DNA of 6,605 nucleotides from an uncultured Coriobacteriaceae bacterium (GTDB lineage: Bacteria > Actinomycetota > Coriobacteriia > Coriobacteriales > QAMH01), in assembly GCA_902783175.1 (NCBI GenBank), contig CACZQA010000044.1:1-6605 (forward strand). Reading direction: 5' to 3'. The position numbers and the translations under genes were made by a program. This document shows positions 1 to 5,194 of this stretch, in pieces; position 1 is the stretch's first letter; every line of letters begins with the position of its first letter. The notes beneath the pieces are model-generated. The model made no database searches. It worked only from the letters and a program-made list of their open reading frames with translations, and was not told the origin of the DNA.

Positions 1-1484
1 TCGTCCGAAGCGTGCAGATCCACGCCTGCGATAGCAAGCGGCATCGCTTTCGCACGCACCTGGCCTGCGATGTCCTCAGTCGCTTTTGACGTGTTGTTGA
101 TCAGGTACTCGTCGTCTGCCAGCTGGCAGGTCCTCTCGCCCGCGAGCCGACACACATCGTTGAACTGGCTTTCGCTGATGATGAGCGGAGAGCTGCTCGC
201 AAACGATCCGGAAGCTTCAAGGGAGCTCGCGTCTATCCCCGCCGCATCGAGGACGGGTCCCCAGACCGCCTGCGGATCGTTGTAGTAATCGAGCTGCGCG
301 GAGTCCTTGACCAGGTCATTCCAGCCGGAATTATGCACGGCGATGTCGCGCGCCATGTCGAACTCCGACGCATGCGCCGCCTCGAGACGCTCCGGGTAGT
401 TTTCCTGCATGTACGCGAGCCGGCTCTCGTAGCTGTCCTGGCCGTTCATCGCGGCGTCGCCGTAGAGTCCCGGCGCGCAGAACACGTCCGTGAACGTGAC
501 ATCGTAGCGCGTGGTCTGCTCGATGGAATCCACGAACAGCGCCCGCACGCCAAAGCCGACCGAGACCGTCGTGAGGGCGAAGAACAGCATGATGCAGACG
601 ACCGAAAGCGACGCGAACGCCGTGCCGACCTTGCTCGACAGCTGCCGGGCCGTGAAAGCGTGCAGGCCGCGGAAGTAGAACCCGTGCGCGCGCTTGACCA
701 GGGAAAGCACGATGGTGGAGCCCGACCAGAACAGCAGGAAGGTGCCGATAACCATGAGGAGCGTGGCGGCGCCGAACTCGTTGTCGAACTCCTTGAACTG
801 GTTGTCCCACAAAAGCCAGTACGCCACCGCCAGCACGGCCAGGGCGAGCACGAAGCCGACGATGCGCGCCCACAGCGGGATCCGCGACGTGACCTTGGCC
901 TCGGCGTGCTCCGCGAGCAGGTCGCCCACCTTGCGGCGCGACACGAACACGACGTTCATGACGAGCGCCGCGGCAAACAGGATCGCAAAGCAGATGAGGG
1001 TCTTCACGAGCGCGCTCGTGCTCACGACGAACGTGTAGTGCGTCATCGTGGTGCCCATGAGCGCGGCAGTGGCAAACGCGAGCGCCTGCGAGAGCACGAG
1101 ACCCACCACCAGACCGACGACGAGCGACACCGCCCCCACCACGAGCATCTCTATCGAGAGCACGCAGGCGACCCGCGAGGCGCTCATGCCGAGCAGCAGA
1201 TAGGTCCCGAACTCGCGCTTGCGGCGCTTGATGATGAAGCGGTTGGCATAGGTCACGAGAAAGGCGAGCACGACGGCGACCGCCACGGAAAACATGCCGA
1301 TGAAGTAGTTGGTCATCTCGAGGATGCTGCCGACCGCGTTCTTCTCGATGTCGAACAGCACGGCCTGTGAGTCGATGGAGTTGAACGCGTAGAACACGGC
1401 GACGCCGAACAGCAGCGTCACGAAGTAGACCGCGTAATCGCGCGCGCTGCGGCGCACGTTGCGCACGGCGAGCCTAGCGAGCAT
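1..1484 (-). CDS. BceB/FtsX-type ABC transporter permease, 3' end beyond window
   Basis: Membrane subunit of a Bce-type peptide-antibiotic sensing and resistance transporter. The frame is open for 494 codons from ATG 1484 to the window edge. It starts MLARLAVRNVRRSARDYAVY and shows about seven hydrophobic segments (roughly residues 17-35, 57-80, 108-132, 158-181, 204-226, 238-262 and 287-311). Residues 86-101 read KRRKREFGTYLLLGMS, the FtsX-family cytoplasmic signature. From about residue 312 the chain is polar, as expected for the large extracellular domain that lies between helices 7 and 8 in BceB and takes part in ligand sensing. Helices 8-10 would lie outside the window; family members are usually about 620-670 residues. 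The start overlaps the ATPase stop by 11 bases, and a strong GGAGGGGAGG (1491-1500) sits 6 bases upstream, which suggests translational coupling. Family assignment is firm; the specific substrate is unknown. Confidence 0.95.
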   Translation of the reverse strand, partial: MLARLAVRNVRRSARDYAVYFVTLLFGVAVFYAFNSIDSQAVLFDIEKNAVGSILEMTNYFIGMFSVAVAVVLAFLVTYANRFIIKRRKREFGTYLLLGMSASRVACVLSIEMLVVGAVSLVVGLVVGLVLSQALAFATAALMGTTMTHYTFVVSTSALVKTLICFAILFAAALVMNVVFVSRRKVGDLLAEHAEAKVTSRIPLWARIVGFVLALAVLAVAYWLLWDNQFKEFDNEFGAATLLMVIGTFLLFWSGSTIVLSLVKRAHGFYFRGLHAFTARQLSSKVGTAFASLSVVCIMLFFALTTVSVGFGVRALFVDSIEQTTRYDVTFTDVFCAPGLYGDAAMNGQDSYESRLAYMQENYPERLEAAHASEFDMARDIAVHNSGWNDLVKDSAQLDYYNDPQAVWGPVLDAAGIDASSLEASGSFASSSPLIISESQFNDVCRLAGERTCQLADDEYLINNTSKATEDIAGQVRAKAMPLAIAGVDLHASD

Positions 1485-2280
1485 GGGGCGCCTCCCCTCC
1501 CAGCAGGGCCTGGACCTCGAGGATGCGCGTCAGAAACGCCTTGTCGTCATCTGCGCCGCGCACGAGCTCCGTGAACAGCGCGCCGTCCCTGACAAAGAGC
1601 ACGCGCGAGGAATGCGAGGCGGCAAACGGGTCGTGCGTGACCATGAGGATCGTCGCGCCCATCTGGGCGTTCATGGTGGCAAGCGTCTCCATCATGACGG
1701 CGCTGTTGCGGCTGTCGAGCGCGCCGGTCGGCTCGTCGGCCAGGATGAGGCGCGGGCGGCCGATGATGGCACGCGCCGCGGCGACGCGCTGCCGCTGGCC
1801 GCCGGACATCTGCGCGGGGAACTTCTCGAGCACGTCTTTCACGCCCAGACGCTCGGCGATGTCGCGCACGCGCACGTCGGTCTCGGAAGCCTTGACACCG
1901 CGGATGCTCAGCTCGAGCGCGATGTTCTCGCGGCCGGACAACGTGTCGATGAGGTTGGAGTCCTGGAAGATGAAGCCGAGGTCTTCGCGGCGGAACCTGG
2001 CAAGTGCCTTGCCGCGCAGGCGCGACACCTCCGTGCCGTTGACCGTCACCTGCCCGCCCGTCGGGCGATCGATGGTGGCGATGCAGTTGAGCAGCGTGGT
2101 CTTGCCGGAGCCTGACGGCCCCATGACGGCGACGAACTGGCCGTCTTCGACGGCAAACGACAGGCCCCGCAGCGCGTAGGTGGGGTTGCCCTTCCCACCG
2201 AAGACGCGCTCGAGACGCTCGACGACGAGCGCCGGCTGCGCGTTGTGTGCCTGGCTGGGGGACGAATGCTTTTCGGGCAT
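1474..2280 (-). CDS. BceA-type ABC transporter ATP-binding protein
   Basis: Cytoplasmic ATPase that should pair with the downstream FtsX-type permease. With the start at 2280 the protein has 268 residues, close to the usual BceA/LolD/MacB-class size of about 230-260. All nucleotide-binding motifs are present: Walker A GPSGSGKTT (54-62), Q-loop Gln106 in FIFQD, signature MSGGQ (158-162, Met in place of the common Leu), Walker B LILADEP (178-184), D-loop ALDS (187-190) and switch His216 in VTHD. I chose ATG 2280 (MPEKHSSPS) because AAGGA (2287-2291) lies 6 bases upstream. An in-frame ATG at 2358 would add 26 residues rich in Arg and Gly, with no well-placed ribosome site and no family counterpart. 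About 35 polar residues precede the conserved domain. The stop lies inside the start region of the permease gene. Peptide-antibiotic detoxification is inferred from the adjacent two-component genes. Confidence 0.95.
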   Translation of the reverse strand: MPEKHSSPSQAHNAQPALVVERLERVFGGKGNPTYALRGLSFAVEDGQFVAVMGPSGSGKTTLLNCIATIDRPTGGQVTVNGTEVSRLRGKALARFRREDLGFIFQDSNLIDTLSGRENIALELSIRGVKASETDVRVRDIAERLGVKDVLEKFPAQMSGGQRQRVAAARAIIGRPRLILADEPTGALDSRNSAVMMETLATMNAQMGATILMVTHDPFAASHSSRVLFVRDGALFTELVRGADDDKAFLTRILEVQALLGGEAPHAR

Positions 2281-2378
2281 GGCGAGTCCTTTCTTGTCAG
2301 AGGCGCCCCGCCTTCGGGGTGCGTCCCCATCATGGCCCTGGGGCCGTACCGCCGCCATCGATGCGGCTTACACCTTCC
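2281..2378 (-). other. 98-base gap between kinase and ATPase genes with small inverted repeats
   Basis: This stretch separates the kinase stop from the ATPase start. It holds the ATPase ribosome site AAGGA (2287-2291). An imperfect GC-rich inverted repeat lies at 2303-2322 (8-base arms, 4-base loop; on the minus strand one A-C mismatch), and a short palindrome GGCCCTGGGGCC lies near 2334-2345. Neither hairpin is followed by a run of U on the minus strand, so I do not call a terminator. I see no convincing -10/-35 pair. The simplest reading is an internal operon leader, with kinase and transporter transcribed together and the hairpins tuning translation or stability. Confidence 0.4.
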
Positions 2379-2394
2379 TTACGGGCGTGTAAGG
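2367..2394 (-). repeat. Inverted repeat straddling the kinase stop codon, two alternative pairings
   Basis: On the minus strand CCTTAC (2389-2394) has its exact complement at 2377-2382, giving a 6-bp stem with a 6-base loop. Its overlapping version CTTACAC (2387-2393) also has an exact 7-base complement at 2367-2373 with a 13-base loop. The two pairings exclude each other, and the kinase TAA stop (2379-2381) lies inside the element. No U-run follows. It could be an RNA processing or stability site between the regulatory and transporter genes, or chance; the arms are short. Confidence 0.35.
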
Positions 2395-3428
2395 TTGAGC
2401 GTGTCCGCATTCGCGGGAAAGCCGAGCACGACGCGCGTGCCGCGCCTCTGCTCCGAGTACGCGTCCAGGCTCACGCCCATCTCCTCGCACAGCCGCGCGC
2501 ACAGGTAGAGGCCCATGCCGGTCGCGGAGCCCTCGGCGCGGCCGTTCTCGCCCACGAAGCCCCGGTCGAAGACCTTCGGCATGTCGGCTTCGGGTATGCC
2601 CTCGCCATCGTCTGCCACCTCGAGCTCGACGGCGCCCGATGTGCCCGCGCCCTTCTCGCGCGCGCCGATGCGGATGGTGTTAGCGCCGTACTTGGCGGCG
2701 TTTTGCAGCAGCTGCCCCAGCATGAAGATGAGCCACGAGCGGTCCGTGAACACGTGCAGGCCGGGGTCGATCGCGAGCTCGGGCGTGACGCCCGCGGCGA
2801 TGAGCAGGTTCTGGTTGCGCTTGCACGCCTCTTTTGCGGCGTCGAGCAGCGCAATCTCGCGGATGGAATAGTCGGTGGAAAGCGCCTGGCTGCGCGCGTA
2901 GTAGAGCGCCTGCTCGACATGGCGCTCGATGCTCTCGAGCTCCTGGCGCAAGGCGGTGGCCTCCGGTCCGCGCAGGCGGCCGAGTATGAGGCGGGACGCC
3001 GCGATGGGCGCCTTGATCTCGTGGATCCAGGTCTCGATGTAGCGCTCGTAATCATCCGCGGCATCGGCGGCCCGCGCGAGGTCCTTTCCGGCCAGGTACA
3101 CGAGCGTGTCGCACGCTTCCCACGACAGGCGCCCCTCCAAAAAGCGCGGCTCGGCGACGAACGCGCTTAAGTGGCGGGCGTGGTCGAGCTGCTCGATGGC
3201 CTCGTGCAACCCGGCGTAATACGCGCGCTTGCGGGCAAAGTCCCAGGTCAGGGCGATGGCGAGCGCGATGACGACGAGCCCGGCGAGCACGGCGGCTCCC
3301 CACGGGGTCGCGCCCAGCACGAGCGCGGCGCCAAAGACGAGCAGCACGCACGGCAGCCACACCGCGAGAAGCGGCAGCCGGTCCTTCAGGTAGCCGCGCA
3401 CCGTAAACGAGTCGTACGCCCCGCTCAT
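2379..3428 (-). CDS. BceS-like intramembrane-sensing histidine kinase
   Basis: Membrane sensor kinase of 349 residues. Two hydrophobic helices (about 18-40 and 44-62) are joined by only a few residues (GATPWG), so there is no real extracellular sensor domain. This is the hallmark of BceS-type kinases, which take their signal from the partner ABC transporter rather than from the ligand. The phosphoacceptor is His136 in YIETWIHEIKAPIAASRL. The catalytic domain has an N-box around Asn243 (QNAAKY), the G1 box DDGEGI (273-278), the F-box VFDRGF (286-291) and the G2 box GMGLYL (304-309), so it appears catalytically complete. The start ATG overlaps the response-regulator stop as ATGA (3425-3428), a typical coupled arrangement. 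The ATPase gene begins 98 bases after its stop. The cognate ligand cannot be read from the sequence, but an antimicrobial peptide acting on the cell envelope is the family norm. Confidence 0.95.
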   Translation of the reverse strand: MSGAYDSFTVRGYLKDRLPLLAVWLPCVLLVFGAALVLGATPWGAAVLAGLVVIALAIALTWDFARKRAYYAGLHEAIEQLDHARHLSAFVAEPRFLEGRLSWEACDTLVYLAGKDLARAADAADDYERYIETWIHEIKAPIAASRLILGRLRGPEATALRQELESIERHVEQALYYARSQALSTDYSIREIALLDAAKEACKRNQNLLIAAGVTPELAIDPGLHVFTDRSWLIFMLGQLLQNAAKYGANTIRIGAREKGAGTSGAVELEVADDGEGIPEADMPKVFDRGFVGENGRAEGSATGMGLYLCARLCEEMGVSLDAYSEQRRGTRVVLGFPANADTLNLTRP

Positions 3429-4090
3429 ACCAGGTAGCCCTGACCGCGTTTGGTGACGAGGAAACCCTCGGGCACGCCCAGGCTGGCGAGTGCCTTGCGC
3501 ACGCGGTTGATGTTGACGGTGAGCGTGTTGTCATCGATGAAGGCATCGGAATCCCACAGCTCGCACATGAGCTCCTGGCGCGTGACGATGACACCGGGGC
3601 TCGACATGAGCACGTCGAGAATGCGCTGCTCGTTACGCGACAGTTCGACGCTTTTGCCCTGGTAGAGTGCGCAGCCGGACCCGAGGTCGAGCGTCACGCC
3701 CCGATGCGAGATGGTGCGCGACGGCACGGCGCTCGCGCGTCTGAGGAGCGCCTGGACGTGCGCGAGCAGCACGGCGGGGCGATACGGCTTCGTGAGGTAG
3801 TCGTCCGCGCCCAGGTTCATACTCATGACCTCATCGAACTCGGATTCGGACGAGGTGAGCACGAGCACAGGCGTCATCGCACGCTTGCGCAAATCGCGGC
3901 AGATGGAGTGCCCGTCGTTGCCCGGAACCTTCAAGTCGACGATAGCGAGGTCGGGGTCTTGCCGGGCGATCCACTCGGCAGCATGGGCAAAGTCGTCGCA
4001 CGCGCTGCTCTCGTAGCCGTTGAGCTCGAGCAGGTGCCCGAGCTCCTGGCACAGCAAGGCGTCGTCTTCGACGATGCAGATCTTTGGCAT
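3425..4090 (-). CDS. OmpR/PhoB-family response regulator, BceR-like
   Basis: DNA-binding response regulator of 221 residues. The receiver domain (about 1-115) has the acidic pocket Glu8-Asp9-Asp10, phosphoacceptor Asp52 (AIVDLKVPGNDG), the conserved Thr79/Ser80 and Lys101 (LTKPY). The winged-helix effector domain (about 125-221) ends with the recognition-helix pattern TVNINRVRKAL (191-201) and the wing GQGYLV. The start at 4090 (MPKICIVEDD) is supported by the ribosome site GGGAAGGG (4098-4105) 7 bases upstream and by the receiver beginning at residue 1. The frame remains open far upstream, but that part runs through repeats and a terminator and is not coding. It forms an operon with the kinase (4-base overlap), so it probably controls the Bce-type transporter and perhaps its own promoter. 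The repeat palindromes upstream of it are candidate binding sites, which is inference. Confidence 0.95.
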   Translation of the reverse strand: MPKICIVEDDALLCQELGHLLELNGYESSACDDFAHAAEWIARQDPDLAIVDLKVPGNDGHSICRDLRKRAMTPVLVLTSSESEFDEVMSMNLGADDYLTKPYRPAVLLAHVQALLRRASAVPSRTISHRGVTLDLGSGCALYQGKSVELSRNEQRILDVLMSSPGVIVTRQELMCELWDSDAFIDDNTLTVNINRVRKALASLGVPEGFLVTKRGQGYLV

Positions 4091-4133
4091 GGCAGCGCCC
4101 TTCCCTCGAGGTTTGCGTGCGTGTGGATTCATG

Positions 4134-4145
4134 GTGGCAATTGTA
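4134..4145 (-). promoter_or_regulatory. Possible -10 element of the regulator operon with an overlapping palindrome half-site
   Basis: On the minus strand TACAAT (4140-4145) matches the TATAAT consensus at five of six positions. It lies 49 bases before the regulator ATG, which would leave a leader of about 43 bases. No good -35 hexamer is seen at 16-18 bases spacing, which would suit an activator-dependent promoter. Directly next to it, TGCCAC (4134-4139) is identical to one arm of the palindrome that is repeated four times just upstream. The combination suggests regulated transcription, but a single weak hexamer in GC-rich DNA is poor evidence on its own. Confidence 0.3.
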
Positions 4146-4180
4146 CTTCGGGCATGGGCGCTTGCGTGCGCAGGATACGT

Positions 4181-4340
4181 GGGATGTGTGGCAGTGCCAC
4201 GGTTCTCGTGCGGCGGACGTGGGATGTGTGGCACTGCCACCGTTTTCGCGCTGTAAACGCCGGATGTGTGGCACTGCCACGTTTCTCGCGCAGCTGGCGT
4301 GGGATGTGTGGCACTGCCACGTTTCTCGCGCAGCGTGCGC
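4181..4340. repeat. Four tandem 40-bp repeats, each carrying a 13-bp palindrome
   Basis: Four units follow each other with an exact 40-base period (4181-4220, 4221-4260, 4261-4300, 4301-4340). Each begins SGGATGTGTGGCASTGCCAC (S is C or G) and continues with a CGTTTCTCGCG-like stretch. The last 10 bases of the unit vary. The palindromes GTGGCA-S-TGCCAC lie at 4188-4200, 4228-4240, 4268-4280 and 4308-4320; the central base is G in the first and C in the rest. Units 3 and 4 are identical over 33 bases (4262-4294 and 4302-4334), while unit 1 is the most diverged. A decayed unit end is visible at 4166-4180. The array fills most of the non-coding stretch 4091-4413 between the cytochrome terminator and the regulator gene. 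The single-base centre favours a dimeric DNA-binding protein over an RNA hairpin. An interspersed genomic repeat family is the main alternative. Confidence 0.95.
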
Positions 4341-4344
4341 GCAC

Positions 4345-4379
4345 AAAAGCGGCCGACCCACGCGAGGCAGGCCGGCCAC
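4345..4379 (-). terminator. Intrinsic terminator of the flavoprotein-cytochrome operon
   Basis: On the minus strand GTGGCCG pairs with CGGCCGC (outer arms 4373-4379 and 4349-4355; seven pairs, one a G-U). Inside, GCCUGC and GUGGGU can add six more pairs, several of them wobbles, around a 5-base loop. The stem is followed directly by UUUUGU (4343-4348). It begins 35 bases after the cytochrome stop, as expected for an operon end. It also separates that transcript from the repeat array and the regulator operon. Confidence 0.7.
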
Positions 4380-4413
4380 AGCTGAAACTCTTCGAAGCTC
4401 GGATAAGCTTCAC

Positions 4414-5178
4414 TTACTTGGACGGCGTCGTCACCACGCCCTTCTCGCGCGCCTCGTCCATGGTCAGCCACCCATCGGGAACCGGTGCCGTCGCATGGCA
4501 CTCGGTGCAGTAGTTGACCGACTGGGTGTGCGCCTTGTGGCACTGGCTGCAGTCGATGTCGCCGTGACGCTGGGAATGCGGGTTGTACTCGCTGCCCAGG
4601 TACTTGGTCTTCTCGAACAGCGCCTCACGGTCGGGAGTCGCCACGTGGCACCCGCTGTTCAGGCAGAACTCGTCCTCTTCGACCCCGATGCCCTCGGACA
4701 GGTCGGCGAGCGAGCGCGACTCCAGGTAGGGCTGCCCCTGCGCGTTGGTGCCCGCGATGGAGTAGTTGCCGCTCACCCAGTTGGCGCCCTCGGACAGCTG
4801 CTGCCCGATGACGGGCTTGTGGCAATCCATGCAGCGCATGCCGCCCATGTAGGTCTTGTGCTTGTACGAGAGCATGGAGCTCGCCTCGGTCTGGTCGAGC
4901 TCGTTGCCGAGCTTGTCGTGCGTGCCCGTCTCGTACGTTGCCAGGTACGGGTCCATCGGCGTATGGCAGATGGCGCCGCAGAACCCGGGCGTCTCGTGCC
5001 AGGCGCCAAAGCCCAGGCACGCCAAGAAGACGACGCCCACGATCACGCCGGCCACCGCGTACTTTTTCTTCTTCGGCATCTTTGCCTTCTTGGGTTTGGT
5101 GTCGTCAAGCTTCGCATCCGTCTCCGGGGCGTCGCTTTCCTGCTCGGGGACGACGCTCTCGGTCTTCTCTTCAGTCAT
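4414..5178 (-). CDS. Membrane-anchored multihaem cytochrome c, NapC/NrfH/Cgr1-like redox partner
   Basis: Electron-transfer protein of 254 residues. An N-terminal tail of about 39 residues is first acidic, then Lys-rich (KKAKMPKKKK). One membrane helix follows (about 40-60), with positive charges placing the N-terminus inside and the haem domain outside. Five haem-attachment sites are visible: C67-C71-H72 (CGAICH, three residues between the Cys), C116-C119-H120 (CMDCH), C172-C177-H178 (CLNSGCH, four between), C210-C213-H214 (CSQCH) and C224-C227-H228 (CTECH). The first site is followed by TPMD, resembling the CHxM region of NapC/NrfH haem 1. The start is clear: AGGAGG (5184-5189) lies 5 bases upstream of ATG. 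It is 16 bases downstream of the flavoprotein gene and should be co-transcribed. By analogy with NrfH- and Cgr1-type proteins, it likely carries electrons from menaquinol to the flavoprotein. The partner assignment rests on adjacency. Confidence 0.92.
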   Translation of the reverse strand: MTEEKTESVVPEQESDAPETDAKLDDTKPKKAKMPKKKKYAVAGVIVGVVFLACLGFGAWHETPGFCGAICHTPMDPYLATYETGTHDKLGNELDQTEASSMLSYKHKTYMGGMRCMDCHKPVIGQQLSEGANWVSGNYSIAGTNAQGQPYLESRSLADLSEGIGVEEDEFCLNSGCHVATPDREALFEKTKYLGSEYNPHSQRHGDIDCSQCHKAHTQSVNYCTECHATAPVPDGWLTMDEAREKGVVTTPSK

Positions 5179-5194
5179 GATCTCCTCCTCTCAC

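Noticed and set aside
333..1370. Plus-strand open frame of 345 codons rich in Arg, His, Glu and Asp.
   Set aside because: It is the antisense shadow of the permease gene. The minus-strand frame across it shows clear FtsX-type helices and the signature motif.
2301..2345. Intrinsic terminator between the kinase and the ATPase.
   Set aside because: The GC-rich inverted repeats are not followed by a U-run on either strand, and on the minus strand the main stem has a mismatch.
4181..4340. Repeats as a coding tandem-peptide gene. They are open in several frames and give WQCHTS-, GSATHP- and AVPHIP-like peptides.
   Set aside because: A 40-base period shifts frame by one at each unit, so no single frame gives a repeated peptide. 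The open frames reflect GC-rich repeats without stops.
4181..4340. Repeats as decayed haem-binding sequence, since CAGTGCCACA also occurs in the cytochrome's fourth haem motif.
   Set aside because: TGCCAC simply encodes Cys-His. The repeat lacks the first Cys of CXXCH and has no further similarity to the cytochrome gene.
4181..4340. CRISPR array.
   Set aside because: The conserved part is about 30 bases, but the variable part is only 10 bases and itself similar between units. No cas gene is present.
4091..4543. Open frame extending the response regulator upstream through the repeats into the cytochrome gene (372 codons in total).
   Set aside because: It has no ribosome site at its start and runs through the terminator, the repeats and coding sequence of the cytochrome in another frame. 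The receiver domain begins exactly at ATG 4090, which has a good ribosome site.
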